Counted from the stretch's first letter, positions 1 to 9,902 are shown. The stretch is 64,000 bases of DNA from Paenibacillus sp. SC116 (GCF_024733555.1 NZ_JANIOF010000010.1:1-64000); one strand, 5' to 3'. The notes: generated from the sequence alone by a model not told the origin. A program made the numbers and translations.

Positions 1-13
1 TTTCAAAGAACAA
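1..13 (-). promoter_or_regulatory. boxA-like element of an rRNA operon leader
   Basis: Read on the minus strand the window ends in TTGTTCTTTGAAA, the leader motif that commonly precedes 16S rRNA genes in Bacilli and acts as a boxA-type antitermination site. It lies downstream of two tandem promoters. The 16S gene itself would begin beyond the left edge and is not visible. In B. subtilis an rRNA operon also follows lysS, which supports the reading. Confidence 0.7.
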
Positions 14-90
14 TTTCGCTCCAGATCACTCATCTTACGATTCGTTTTCTTTCGCTCTCGTTCGCCGTGTTTCTCAGTGGCGACCTTTAT

Positions 91-119
91 AATATATCAT
101 TTTGTGTTTTCGATGTCAA
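91..119 (-). promoter_or_regulatory. rRNA operon promoter P2
   Basis: Minus-strand -35 TTGACA (114-119), 17-bp spacer, -10 TATATT (91-96), followed by a leader leading to a boxA-like motif. Spacing and hexamers fit a strong sigma-A promoter. Its position directly before an rRNA-type leader makes it the proximal promoter of the operon. Confidence 0.7.
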
Positions 120-197
120 CAACTTTTTTTAAAAAATTCATTGTCGCTTTTCAGCAACTCGTTTTTAATTTTTGTTACGCACCGAAGCGACTTGATT

Positions 198-227
198 AAT
201 TTATCACATTAACACTTTCAACGTCAA
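198..227 (-). promoter_or_regulatory. rRNA operon promoter P1
   Basis: Minus-strand -35 TTGACG (222-227), 18-bp spacer, -10 TAAATT (198-203), about 110 bp upstream of the proximal promoter. Tandem P1/P2 promoters are the usual arrangement for Bacilli rRNA operons. The stretch 228-354 between this promoter and the lysS terminator shows no gene. Confidence 0.55.
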
Positions 228-354
228 CCTTTTACATCAATCCATATTATGGTAAGAACCTTGCGGAGTCAGACCGTATCCCTGATCCTATAATAGCATT
301 CTTTCATTCCTAATTAACGATACAAATCCACTTCATGAGAATATCACAACATTA

Positions 355-386
355 TAAATAAAGACCGCGTCTCGACGACGCGGTCT
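355..386 (-). terminator. lysS terminator
   Basis: Ten-base-pair stem AGACCGCGTC/GACGCGGTCT (362-371 with 377-386) with a 5-nt loop, followed on the minus strand by GTCTTTATTTAT. It lies 10 bases past the lysS stop codon, separating lysS from the rRNA promoters. Confidence 0.85.
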
Positions 387-396
387 AAACCATCAA

Positions 397-1911
<1,515 letters not shown>

Positions 1912-1942
1912 TCACTCCTTACCAGTAACCTGCCCACTTCAT

Positions 1943-2050
1943 AGTGGCTAAGGCTTAACTGTTTAGTCTTATAAATGCATAAGGCGGTAACGGCTTGTCC
2001 TTCTAAATGAAGATCAACCGAATACCGCTCTAATGCGTTTCAAAGCCACT
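1943..2050 (-). promoter_or_regulatory. Structured 5' leader of lysS (nested inverted repeats)
   Basis: On the minus strand AGTGGCT (2044-2050) pairs with AGCCACT (1943-1949), and inside it GCGGTA (2023-2028) pairs with TACCGC (1984-1989), with GCAT/ATGC pairing between them. It lies between the greA terminator and the lysS start. It lacks the T-box signature. Function is unknown; it could be an attenuator or an RNA-stability element. Confidence 0.35.
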
Positions 2051-2088
2051 AATTAAAGGTTAGCCATCATTCCATATGACAACCACGG

Positions 2089-2112
2089 AAAAAAGCCCCC
2101 TGATGGAAGCTT
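2089..2112 (-). terminator. greA terminator
   Basis: Minus-strand stem AAGCTTCC/GGGGGCTT (2105-2112 with 2093-2100, two G-U pairs) with an ATCA loop, followed by TTTTTT. It lies 55 bases after the greA stop. Confidence 0.65.
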
Positions 2113-2166
2113 CTTCACCTCGTTCTCATTCCCAAGCTAAAAACCTCTTAACCGCAGCAACGATTT

Positions 2167-2643
2167 TTACAGCTTAATATCTACAATCTTGTATTGAATA
2201 ACGCCCGCTGGAACACTTACTTCTACGACTGTTCCTTTTTGTTTGCCGAGAATTGCCTTCCCAACCGGGCTTTCATTTGAAATTTTATTCTTCAACGGAT
2301 CAGATTCAGCAGTACCTACGATTGTGTACTCCATCGTGTCACCGAACTCCAAGTCTTCTACAATGACAGTAGATCCAATGCTTACTGTATCTGTGTTGAT
2401 CTCATCATTGTTAATAATGCGCGCATTGCGAAGCATCTTCTCTAAAGTAAGAACACGACCTTCGATAAACGCCTGCTCGTTCTTCGCATCTTCATATTCG
2501 GAGTTCTCACTAATATCTCCGTACCCGATAGCTACTTTAATCCGTTCTGCTACCTCGCGACGTTTAACGGATTTGAGGTTATCCAGCTCTTCCTCCAGCT
2601 TCTTCAGACCGTCCTGAGTCAGAATAACTTGTTTATCGCTCAT
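2167..2643 (-). CDS. greA: Transcription elongation factor GreA
   Basis: Rescues backtracked RNA polymerase by stimulating transcript cleavage in the secondary channel. The 158-residue product has the N-terminal antiparallel coiled coil with the acidic tip ([16 protein letters not shown]) and the C-terminal FKBP-like domain ending in [14 protein letters not shown] sequence. The open frame extends 60 codons upstream, but the extension is not GreA-like; the ATG at 2643 has an AGGAG ribosome site and gives the family length. A consensus promoter lies about 200 bp upstream, so the mRNA has a long leader. A greA copy between dusB and lysS is absent from B. subtilis and may mark the Paenibacillus lineage. 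Confidence 0.95.
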   Translation of the reverse strand: MSDKQVILTQDGLKKLEEELDNLKSVKRREVAERIKVAIGYGDISENSEYEDAKNEQAFIEGRVLTLEKMLRNARIINNDEINTDTVSIGSTVIVEDLEFGDTMEYTIVGTAESDPLKNKISNESPVGKAILGKQKGTVVEVSVPAGVIQYKIVDIKL

Positions 2644-2855
2644 CTTACCGATTCTCCTGTCATGATCAATATTTTCGCACTCCGACCTACCTATGGCCCC
2701 GGTCGTTTTGGAGCGGTTACCCGCACATCCATGCGAATCCCTACTCTCATCATATGGCGTCAAGCTATCATGATGACTGCCTTGAACATGGTTGGAACGC
2801 GGAAGCATGTCAACCTTTTTCACTTCAAGGTATGAGGCGAATTTTCTAATGTTGA

Positions 2856-2884
2856 ATTATATGGGATGGATTAGTAAAAGTCAA
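2856..2884 (-). promoter_or_regulatory. greA promoter
   Basis: Minus-strand -35 TTGACT (2879-2884), 17-bp spacer, -10 TATAAT (2856-2861). The start site would be near 2849, giving an mRNA leader of about 200 nt before the greA ATG at 2643. Confidence 0.7.
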
Positions 2885-2932
2885 TGAGCGTAAACACTCA
2901 TCTGTGTAAACGCTTCATCACAGTGCAACCTA

Positions 2933-3964
2933 CTAGTGAACAGCCGAAGTATCTATAGCTGCATTAGAGTTTGTCATACGGTCAAACACCCCAGCTTTCA
3001 CTTGATCGACATATTCACCCAGCATACGTTCCACTTCGTCACGATGACTCTCTTCCATAATAGCGTCTTTGACACGAGCCGCACCAGGAAGACCTTTCAG
3101 ATACCATGCCAAATGCTTACGCATCTCTTTTACAGCAACCTTTTCGCCCTTCAGGGCGATTAGGCGGTCCATATGCAACAAAGCAATACGGACTTTCTCT
3201 TCTGGCACAGGATCAGGCAGCAACTCTCCTGTTGTCAAATATTCGATCGTACGATAAAGCATCCATGGATTTCCGAGCGCACCTCTTCCAATCATGACAC
3301 CATCGCAACCTGTCGTATCCAACATACGCTTCGCATCTTCTGGTGAGAATACATCACCGTTTCCGATGACTGGAATGTTAACCGCTTCTTTTACTTGCTT
3401 AATGTAGCTCCAGTCCGCCATTCCAGAGTATAGTTGCTCACGTGTTCGTCCATGCACACTTACAGCTTGGCCACCAGCACGTTCAACAGCTTGCGCATTT
3501 TCGACTACATAAATGTGGTCATCATCCCAGCCGATACGCATCTTAACCGTTACTGGTTTATCAACAGCATCAACAACGGATGACACCATCTCGTAAATTT
3601 TGTTTGGATCAAGCAGCCAACGCGCCCCTGCATCACACTTCGTAATTTTTGGTACAGGACAGCCCATATTAATATCAATGATATCGGCATTAGAATCCTT
3701 ATCTACAATTTTCGCTGCTTCGACAAGCGACGCACGATCGCCTCCGAATATTTGCAAGCTGAGTGGCTTCTCACGGTCGTCAACATACAACATTTCTCGT
3801 GTTCTTTCATTACCGTGAACGAGCGCCTTGTCGCTAACCATTTCCGCACAGACTAAGCCCGCTCCGAATTCTTTAGCAATTAGACGAAACGCAGGGTTGC
3901 ACACACCCGCCATCGGAGCAAGTACCACCTGGTTTTTCATTTCGATATTTGCAATTTTCAACAC
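2933..3964 (-). CDS. dusB: tRNA-dihydrouridine synthase
   Basis: FMN-dependent reductase that converts uridines in the tRNA D-loop to dihydrouridine. The 343-residue protein begins with the TIM-barrel signature VVLAPMAGVCNPAF (about 13-26), has the NMGCPVPKI segment with catalytic Cys102, and the phosphate-binding VIGNGDVFS and GVMIGRGALGNPW motifs. It is the last gene of the folate cluster, 56 bp after the small XRE gene, the same order as yacF in B. subtilis. The C-terminal tail after about residue 325 is not conserved. No clear terminator was found before the greA promoter. Confidence 0.93.
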   Translation of the reverse strand: MLKIANIEMKNQVVLAPMAGVCNPAFRLIAKEFGAGLVCAEMVSDKALVHGNERTREMLYVDDREKPLSLQIFGGDRASLVEAAKIVDKDSNADIIDINMGCPVPKITKCDAGARWLLDPNKIYEMVSSVVDAVDKPVTVKMRIGWDDDHIYVVENAQAVERAGGQAVSVHGRTREQLYSGMADWSYIKQVKEAVNIPVIGNGDVFSPEDAKRMLDTTGCDGVMIGRGALGNPWMLYRTIEYLTTGELLPDPVPEEKVRIALLHMDRLIALKGEKVAVKEMRKHLAWYLKGLPGAARVKDAIMEESHRDEVERMLGEYVDQVKAGVFDRMTNSNAAIDTSAVH

Positions 3965-4020
3965 GGTGCTCTCGCTCCTTTACCTGTCAGCATTCTATGC
4001 TGTCTTATCTATTCATTATT

Positions 4021-4224
4021 TTAGCTGCCAACGAGTTCTTCTACTGTTACGCGCAAGGCTTGCGCAATACGCTGAAGGAGACGATCATCGATTGAGCGAT
4101 TGCCGCGCTCAATCTCACCAATTACCGTGATCGATACATCTGTCATTTCGGCAAGTTCAATTTGCGTCATTCCACGAAGCTTTCGGAACGCACGAATTCG
4201 CTTGCTGAATCGATTCGCTTCCAC
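4021..4224 (-). CDS. Small XRE-family DNA-binding protein (YazB-like)
   Basis: A 67-residue protein that is almost entirely a Cro/C1-type helix-turn-helix: GMTQIELAEMTDVSITVIGEIERG holds the two core helices (about 19-42). The start is a GTG preceded by a GGAAGGAA ribosome site. The gene overlaps the 3' end of folK by 58 bases in another frame, as yazB does in B. subtilis, so translation of the two is probably coupled. The target operator is unknown; autoregulation of the folate cluster is only a guess from position. Confidence 0.85.
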   Translation of the reverse strand: MEANRFSKRIRAFRKLRGMTQIELAEMTDVSITVIGEIERGNRSIDDRLLQRIAQALRVTVEELVGS

Positions 4225-4730
4225 AGCCGAATTCCTTCCTTTCCTTCCATTGTGCCCAAGGCATCATGGACGAATGCGTACAGTTCATCCGAAGAAGTTA
4301 CAATATCAGCAAGCGGAACTAGTACGAACAACCGCTCACCCATTCGGGGGTGAGGCAAAATAAGCTTCTCTGTTTCCATCTTTACTCCCTGCATCGAGAG
4401 TAAATCCAGATCCAGTGTCCGTGGACCCCAACGAATCTCACGAACTCTTCCTAACTTTTGTTCAATATTAAGCATGGCATCAAGCAATTGCTCTGGACTT
4501 AACCTTGTCTCTACGACAGCAGCCATGTTCAAAAATGCAGGTTGGTCAACATACCCCACAGGATCTGTTTCATATAAAGAAGAACAATGGAGGACATTCA
4601 CATCTTCATTTAGGTGAAGATGGCCGAGTCCCTCGCTTAGCGTACGCTCACGATCTCCAAGGTTAGCTCCAAGCGCAATGAACGCTTTTACCCAACCTCT
4701 ATTTGATGAAGAAGTATGCTCTTCGGGCAT
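4167..4730 (-). CDS. folK: 2-amino-4-hydroxy-6-hydroxymethyldihydropteridine diphosphokinase
   Basis: Transfers pyrophosphate from ATP to 6-hydroxymethyl-dihydropterin, making the FolP substrate. Visible motifs are FIALGANLGDRE (17-28) and the HPPK signature RWGPRTLDLDLL (100-111). Length 187 is slightly longer than usual because of a non-conserved N-terminal stretch before residue 15. Its ATG immediately follows the folB TAA stop with no gap, and its 3' end overlaps the XRE gene. The order pabA-pabC-folP-folB-folK forms one folate operon. Confidence 0.95.
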   Translation of the reverse strand: MPEEHTSSSNRGWVKAFIALGANLGDRERTLSEGLGHLHLNEDVNVLHCSSLYETDPVGYVDQPAFLNMAAVVETRLSPEQLLDAMLNIEQKLGRVREIRWGPRTLDLDLLSMQGVKMETEKLILPHPRMGERLFVLVPLADIVTSSDELYAFVHDALGTMEGKEGIRLWKRIDSASEFVRSESFVE

Positions 4731-5183
4731 TTAACCTTCGCCCCTCTCTACTTCTTCCACGCGCGCACGCACAATCTCCATGGTAACACCTTCGAAGCGA
4801 ATGTCAAACGGCGGGTTGGGCTTGGTCACACGTACTGTTATTTCCTCAATTCGATCATACGTATCCAGTAATACAGAAGCAACACGCTCAGCAAGTGCCT
4901 CTACTAGCAAATACGACTCTTCCTCCATAATGACACGAACAGTTTCATGAATAAGCGCGTAATTAATCGATTGCTCCAGATCGTCATAGAGACCCGCTTC
5001 TTGCAAACTCATTTGCATATCCAAATCGACGTACCAGCGTTGGCCTAATTTCCGCTCTTCTTCAAAAACACCATGCTTACCGAAGAAAGACATACGATCC
5101 ATCTTCATTCGATCTGGACGTATCACTCTTTTGCGTGTAGTTGGAGGCAGCTTCGATTGCTGGTCACTTTCTTTATGTAACAT
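4731..5183 (-). CDS. folB: Dihydroneopterin aldolase
   Basis: Cleaves 7,8-dihydroneopterin to 6-hydroxymethyl-dihydropterin and glycolaldehyde. The conserved core begins at MDRMSFFGKHGVFEEE and includes KLGQRWYVDLD and the late VTKPNPPF lysine motif. I place the start at the ATG at 5183 because AAGGGAGG stands 11 nt before it; the longer frame from 5243 lacks a comparable site. That leaves about 28 basic residues ahead of the usual FolB N-terminus, so an internal start near 5108 is possible but has no ribosome site. The stop abuts the folK ATG. Confidence 0.92.
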   Translation of the reverse strand: MLHKESDQQSKLPPTTRKRVIRPDRMKMDRMSFFGKHGVFEEERKLGQRWYVDLDMQMSLQEAGLYDDLEQSINYALIHETVRVIMEEESYLLVEALAERVASVLLDTYDRIEEITVRVTKPNPPFDIRFEGVTMEIVRARVEEVERGEG

Positions 5184-5272
5184 GAGATCACGTTCCTCCC
5201 TTATTATTTCCTGTCTATACTCAGTCATAGACGGTTGTTGCACCCACCATGTTTCAACTTATTGGATTGAAT

Positions 5273-6145
5273 TTATATCTTAATACAGTCTTTATGCAGC
5301 ATCGCATCACACATCCGAGCTGTACGAACAATTTGCTTTACATCATGGACGCGTACCATTTGACAACCTTGGGCAATGCCCAAAGCAACTGTAGCCGCTG
5401 TACCCTCAATTACATCATTAGCAGGAGATTCTAATATGTTCTGTATGAACCGTTTTCGCGATGTTGCAAGCAACACTGGATACCCTAAAGCAACCATTTC
5501 ATCAAGATGATGCATCAATTGAAGATTGTCTTCACCTGTTTTGGCAAACCCCATGCCTGGATCAAGCCAAATATTTTCGCGCTTCACTCCCGCTTCCATC
5601 GCCAAAGCAGCACTTTCGCGCAGATCCTGCAATACATCCTCTATATAATTCTCGTAATTTCGTTCCGAGCGGTTATGCATTAATATAATCGGGCATTGGT
5701 AAGCAGCTGCTACTCGCACCATATCTGGATCTAGCTTGCCACCCCAAATATCATTCATAATATGGGCCCCTGCCTCCAGTGCTTGCAGTGCAACTTCAGC
5801 TTTGTACGTATCTACTGAAATAGCAATGTGCGGAAGCTCACGCCTCAACGCCTCAATGACTGGAATCACACGACGAAGCTCTTCCTCCAGCCCAACTGGA
5901 GCTGAACCTGGACGAGTAGATTCTCCACCAACATCCAATATGTCGGCCCCCTCAGCTACCATGCGATGCGCATGTTCCAATGCTCGTCCCACATCTGTAT
6001 AGCTGCCCCCGTCAGAAAAGGAATCTGGTGTTACATTTAGTATTCCCATAACTAAAGTCCGCTCGGCAAGTGTTAGCACTACCTCACCTTGCTTACCTAA
6101 TGCATACTGATGCTTATATATAGTCGGTTTCAGCACAAGCCCCAC
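5273..6145 (-). CDS. folP: Dihydropteroate synthase
   Basis: Condenses p-aminobenzoate with hydroxymethyl-dihydropterin diphosphate; the sulfonamide target. The TIM barrel shows GILNVTPDSFSDGG (34-47) and DVGGESTRPG (71-80), plus NDIWGG and a C-terminal VRVHDV phosphate site. The start is a GTG at 6145 directly after an in-frame TAA, so no upstream extension is possible; its ribosome site is weak, suggesting coupling to pabC, which ends 22 bases earlier. It is called sul in B. subtilis. Confidence 0.96.
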   Translation of the reverse strand: MGLVLKPTIYKHQYALGKQGEVVLTLAERTLVMGILNVTPDSFSDGGSYTDVGRALEHAHRMVAEGADILDVGGESTRPGSAPVGLEEELRRVIPVIEALRRELPHIAISVDTYKAEVALQALEAGAHIMNDIWGGKLDPDMVRVAAAYQCPIILMHNRSERNYENYIEDVLQDLRESAALAMEAGVKRENIWLDPGMGFAKTGEDNLQLMHHLDEMVALGYPVLLATSRKRFIQNILESPANDVIEGTAATVALGIAQGCQMVRVHDVKQIVRTARMCDAMLHKDCIKI

Positions 6146-6167
6146 CCCTTACTGTCATTCTAGTTGC

Positions 6168-7049
6168 TTAGCCGCTTGTCGTCATCTGGCGATATCGCTT
6201 AAGCAGCTCCTCAGTCAACCTACCAATTGTCCCATCCCCAACAACATATTGCTGCTGCTCTGTATCGCATAATAGTGTGACGGGGACTAATTCTTGAATG
6301 GAGGTTGTCAGAAATACCTCATCTGCTTCTAGTAGATGAGACCAAGTATACGCCCCTTCTTCATAACGAATACCTTGCTGTTCAGCCAATGCCAATACAG
6401 CAGCACGAGTAATCCCGGGCAATATACCTGTTTCGATTGCAGGTGTATACAGCTGCCCTGCTTTGATCCAAAACACATTACTTACAATACCCTCTGTAAT
6501 ATTACAAGCAGCGTTCAACATCAGTCCTTCCGCTCCTTGTAGAGCCGAAGGGTACTTACTTAATTCCCGCTTTGCCATGATATTGTTCATGTAATGGCCA
6601 GATTTTACTCGAGTTGCCGTCTCAGGACTGCTGCGTCTCGTATTCAATAGCTGTAATGGCTTACCTGTCTCATATAAAGATTCGGGCAACTGAGGCAACG
6701 GCTTAGCAAATACAATTACTTGCGGGTTAGTATAATCCCCAATTGGCAATCCGTCCCCCTGCTCGCCTGCACTAATGGTCAAACGAATATATGCCTCCGG
6801 CAGTCCATTCGCATCCATAACATCTCGAATATGCTGACTCAATTTCTCTTCATCAAGTTGCAATGTAATTCCGATTTCATGACAAGAGCAATACAAACGC
6901 TCTAAGTGCTTCTCCCATAGAAATGGCTTACCACCATAAGTCCTGATGGTCTCAAATAAGGTCATTCCGTACAAAAAACCGTGATCCGCTACTGAAATCA
7001 TGGCTTCGTCCGTCGACTTTAATTCTCCATTCCAACCGATAGTCACCAT
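6168..7049 (-). CDS. pabC: Aminodeoxychorismate lyase (class IV aminotransferase fold)
   Basis: PLP enzyme that splits 4-amino-4-deoxychorismate to p-aminobenzoate and pyruvate. The 293-residue protein has the fold-type IV layout, with the probable PLP lysine K149 in RVKSGHYMNN, a conserved GITRAAVLALAE segment, and EVFLTTSIQELVPV near the C-terminus. D-amino-acid or branched-chain aminotransferases share this fold, but the place between pabA and folP settles the role. The ATG follows the pabA TAG with no gap. Confidence 0.92.
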   Translation of the reverse strand: MVTIGWNGELKSTDEAMISVADHGFLYGMTLFETIRTYGGKPFLWEKHLERLYCSCHEIGITLQLDEEKLSQHIRDVMDANGLPEAYIRLTISAGEQGDGLPIGDYTNPQVIVFAKPLPQLPESLYETGKPLQLLNTRRSSPETATRVKSGHYMNNIMAKRELSKYPSALQGAEGLMLNAACNITEGIVSNVFWIKAGQLYTPAIETGILPGITRAAVLALAEQQGIRYEEGAYTWSHLLEADEVFLTTSIQELVPVTLLCDTEQQQYVVGDGTIGRLTEELLKRYRQMTTSG

Positions 7050-7625
7050 CTAACTACCCACCCTCCTGCTAAGGAAGTTTTTCAGCATGTGATGGCCATG
7101 CTCTGTAATAATAGATTCTGGATGGAATTGCACACTTTCTATTAAGTATTCCCTATGACGCATACCCATAATTTCACCTTTAGCAGTTTGCGCCGTTATT
7201 TCAAGAGCATCAGGCAATGAATCAAGCTCTACAACAAGCGAATGATACCTAGTAGCTGTAAAAGGATTCGGAAGTCCTTCAAACACAGAAAGCCCCTTAT
7301 GATAAATCGTTGAGGTTTTGCCGTGCATCGGTTGTTCCGCACGGATGACAGATCCACCGAACGCTTGTCCAATAGCTTGATGTCCCAAACAAACGCCCAA
7401 AATCGGGATCCGACCTTTGAAACGTTCAATGACAGCAAGCGTTATTCCTGCCTCATTTGGTGTACTTGGTCCTGGCGACAGCAAAATATGATCAGGAGCC
7501 AGCTGTTCAATTCCTGCCAGATCTATTTCATCATTACGGTAAACGGTAACTTCTTCTCCAAGTTCCGATAAATATTGTACGAGATTATACGTAAAGGAAT
7601 CATAATTATCAATTACGAGTATCAA
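7050..7625 (-). CDS. pabA: Aminodeoxychorismate/anthranilate synthase glutamine amidotransferase subunit
   Basis: Class I glutaminase that supplies ammonia to the chorismate-aminating subunit. The triad is visible: Cys79 in [15 protein letters not shown], His168 and Glu170 in FHPES. It starts with [15 protein letters not shown] from a TTG codon at 7625 with GGGGGTG 6 nt before. In B. subtilis this protein serves both PabB and TrpE. No pabB lies beside it here: the next gene upstream is cysK, 233 bp away, so the partner must be elsewhere. It is the first gene of the folate operon. Confidence 0.93.
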   Translation of the reverse strand: MILVIDNYDSFTYNLVQYLSELGEEVTVYRNDEIDLAGIEQLAPDHILLSPGPSTPNEAGITLAVIERFKGRIPILGVCLGHQAIGQAFGGSVIRAEQPMHGKTSTIYHKGLSVFEGLPNPFTATRYHSLVVELDSLPDALEITAQTAKGEIMGMRHREYLIESVQFHPESIITEHGHHMLKNFLSRRVGS

Positions 7626-7762
7626 GATGACACCCCCAGCCTATCCTTTTCTATCCGCAACACTCATGATCGCTAGCGAATATTAATATTTAATGCGATC
7701 TCATCGCCATAGTCAATCATTCTAGTAACCATTATAAAATAAGGGAGGAAATGTATAATGAT

Positions 7763-7817
7763 GAAAAATCCCTGTTAGATAGACACTTATCATACGCAGT
7801 GTCCACCTAGCAGGGAT
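7763..7817 (-). terminator. cysK terminator
   Basis: Long minus-strand hairpin: outer TCCCTG/CAGGGA and inner GGACACT/AGTGTC pairing, followed by TTTTT (7764-7768). It closes cysK 41 bases past its stop. The remaining 7626-7762 holds only a weak TTGACT-type promoter candidate for pabA. Confidence 0.8.
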
Positions 7818-7858
7818 GTTATCGTAAAAGATATACTATAGAATGACGTTAAACTGTA

Positions 7859-8797
7859 TTAGTTATCGAAGCTGAACAATGGTGTACTCAAGTAACGCTC
7901 GCCGTTACTTGGAACAACAGCCACGACACGCTTGCCAGGGCCTAACTCTTTAGCTAGCTTCAATGCCGCAAGAATCGCCGCACCAGAGGAGATACCGCAC
8001 AAAATACCCTCTTCCTTAGCTACACGACGAGCAAGCTCGAAAGCATCATCATTTTCTACAGCAGTAACTTCGTCATAAATATCACGATCCAAAATATCCG
8101 GGATAAAGTTCGCACCGATACCTTGAATCTTGTGCGGACCTGGCTTGCCTCCAGATAAAATAGGAGATGCCGCTGGCTCTACTGCAACGATACGGATGTC
8201 TGGGTAGTTCTTTTTCAACACTTCGCCTGTACCAGAGATCGTTCCACCTGTACCAATACCAGCCACAAATCCATCCAATTTACCATCAAGTGAGTTAATC
8301 GCCTCAACGATTTCTGGCCCTGTTGTTTCACGGTGGATCTTTACATTAGCTTGATTCTTAAATTGTTGAGGAATAAAGTAATTAGGATTCTCTGCTGCAA
8401 GCTCCTCTGCTTTGCGTACTGCACCATTCATCCCTTCAGATCCAGGAGTCAACACAAGCTCAGCACCGTAAGCACGAAGCAAGTTACGACGCTCCAAGCT
8501 CATCGTTTCAGGCATAACAAGAATGGCACGGTAGCCTTTTGCAGCTGCTACCATTGCGAGACCGATACCGGTATTGCCACTCGTAGGCTCCACAATCGTA
8601 TCACCTGGCTTGATGATTCCCTCTTGCTCCGCAACATTAATCATGCTAATTGCAATCCGATCTTTAACGCTAGCACCTGGATTTTGATACTCCAGCTTCA
8701 CGTAAACTTCAGCGCTGCCTTCTGGCACTACACGATTCAAACGCACAAGCGGCGTATCCCCAATTAATTCTGTTACATTGTTCACGACTCTTGCCAT
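7859..8797 (-). CDS. cysK: Cysteine synthase A (O-acetylserine sulfhydrylase)
   Basis: PLP enzyme making cysteine from O-acetylserine and sulfide. Motifs: PLP lysine K45 in [11 protein letters not shown], the substrate loop PTSGNTGIG (71-79), and the phosphate loop GTGGTISGT (182-190). Start moved to the ATG at 8797, with GGAGGG before it, giving 312 residues. It has its own promoter and terminator, so it is a single-gene unit. An inverted repeat lies between promoter and start and could be a repressor site. In B. subtilis CysK also partners CymR. Confidence 0.96.
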   Translation of the reverse strand: MARVVNNVTELIGDTPLVRLNRVVPEGSAEVYVKLEYQNPGASVKDRIAISMINVAEQEGIIKPGDTIVEPTSGNTGIGLAMVAAAKGYRAILVMPETMSLERRNLLRAYGAELVLTPGSEGMNGAVRKAEELAAENPNYFIPQQFKNQANVKIHRETTGPEIVEAINSLDGKLDGFVAGIGTGGTISGTGEVLKKNYPDIRIVAVEPAASPILSGGKPGPHKIQGIGANFIPDILDRDIYDEVTAVENDDAFELARRVAKEEGILCGISSGAAILAALKLAKELGPGKRVVAVVPSNGERYLSTPLFSFDN

Positions 8798-8836
8798 AAG
8801 TAACCCTCCTACTATGACCATATAATGTTATTTCCG

Positions 8837-8861
8837 AGTAATTCACTTGGTTTTAATTACT
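8837..8861 (-). promoter_or_regulatory. Operator-like inverted repeat ahead of cysK
   Basis: AGTAATT (8837-8843) and AATTACT (8855-8861) form a 7-bp inverted repeat just downstream of the cysK -10 box, over the expected start of transcription. A CymR-type cysteine regulator could bind here; a match to its consensus cannot be claimed from sight. Confidence 0.35.
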
Positions 8862-8864
8862 AAT

Positions 8865-8893
8865 AATATATCAACGATAATCCTCGATGTCAA
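8865..8893 (-). promoter_or_regulatory. cysK promoter
   Basis: Minus-strand -35 TTGACA (8888-8893), 17-bp spacer, -10 TATATT (8865-8870). Near-consensus sigma-A promoter about 70 bp before the cysK ATG. Confidence 0.75.
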
Positions 8894-8914
8894 TAACTTG
8901 TTTGTAAAATAAGG

Positions 8915-8963
8915 AAAAGAGCTCTTATAAGAACGACTGCCGTTTTCTTATAAGAGCTCTTTT
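8915..8963 (-). terminator. Terminator after the PpiC-domain gene
   Basis: A 17-18 bp stem, AAAAGAGCTCTTATAAGAA (8915-8933) with its complement at 8945-8963, flanked by A and T runs on both sides. It ends the operon of which the PpiC-type gene is the last member. It could work in both directions, though only minus-strand genes are present. Confidence 0.85.
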
Positions 8964-8969
8964 CTTGTT

Positions 8970-9902
8970 CTATGAATGCGTGCCTTTCCATTGCGCGGCG
9001 TACTTGTCTCGGAGCTGATTCTCTACCTCCCGCAGAGGAGGTGCCTTTGAAAGAGCTAGATCACGAGATACCTGCTCTCGGATCGTCTTTCGATCCTCAG
9101 GTTCAACATCTTTTCTGCCGGACAATAAAATAATGGCATAGCCGTCCTTCACCTTAATTGGCCTTGAATACTCACCGACCTCCATAGCTGCTGCTGCTGC
9201 AAGTTCATTGGAATCAATGAACGGATCATCATCCTCAACCCAGCCTAACTTGCCTTCTTGCTCAACTGTGTACGGATCGGTAGATATTTGACCAGCTAAT
9301 GTGCCAAATGAGACACCCTCACCCAGCCGTTTCAGGGCTTGCTCTGCATCTCCAAATGTATCGACTACTATATGCGACAATTCATAAGCGACAGGATGAT
9401 ACTCTTGACGATTTTCTTTTAGGTACTGACTAATCTCTTCTTCTGTTACGCTGATGTCCCGTATTGCAATTTTCTCAAGCAGCAAATTGTACGTTGCATC
9501 CTCTCGAATCTGTTCAGGCGTCAATCCTAATTGTTCCTGCATGGCTAAATAGTACGCTTCCATACTTTCATAACCCGCCATCTGTTTGCGAATCTCTGCC
9601 TCAACTTCCTTGCCCGTTACTTGCACATCCAGTGCTTGCGCCTCCTGATCCACTGCCCGCTTATTAAGCATTTGCTCCATTACTAAAGGGCCGTATTGCT
9701 TCTTCAGCTCTTCTACCCACTGTGATTCTGTAATCTGGTCGCTGCCAACAGAGGCGACGACTGATGAACCACCACCTGGAAGACGAATCGTGCCAACATC
9801 TGACCGATCAATTAGACGAAACAAGAGCACACATCCCAGCACAAGTACGCAAGTAAACAACACGATAATACAGCCCCATAAGCTTTTAACTTCCTTTGTC
9901 AT
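8970..9902 (-). CDS. Membrane-anchored peptidyl-prolyl isomerase, PpiC/parvulin type (YacD-like)
   Basis: Predicted extracytoplasmic foldase. A single N-terminal membrane segment (about residues 9-29) is followed by a SurA-like helical region and a parvulin domain (about 170-270) with SHIVVDTFGDAEQAL, GKLGWVEDDD and VKDGYAIILLSGRK. No lipobox cysteine in the usual place, so it is an anchored protein rather than a lipoprotein like PrsA. It is the final gene after hslO, the same order as yacC-yacD in B. subtilis. Substrates are unknown. Confidence 0.85.
   Translation of the reverse strand: MTKEVKSLWGCIIVLFTCVLVLGCVLLFRLIDRSDVGTIRLPGGGSSVVASVGSDQITESQWVEELKKQYGPLVMEQMLNKRAVDQEAQALDVQVTGKEVEAEIRKQMAGYESMEAYYLAMQEQLGLTPEQIREDATYNLLLEKIAIRDISVTEEEISQYLKENRQEYHPVAYELSHIVVDTFGDAEQALKRLGEGVSFGTLAGQISTDPYTVEQEGKLGWVEDDDPFIDSNELAAAAAMEVGEYSRPIKVKDGYAIILLSGRKDVEPEDRKTIREQVSRDLALSKAPPLREVENQLRDKYAAQWKGTHS

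Noticed and set aside
2644..2823. 60-codon N-terminal extension of greA
   Set aside because: It is not GreA-like, and the downstream ATG has a clear AGGAG; the stretch is the mRNA leader.
7758..7778. Plus-strand mini-ORF behind AAGGGAGG (six codons)
   Set aside because: Too short, ends inside the cysK terminator stem and has no promoter of its own.
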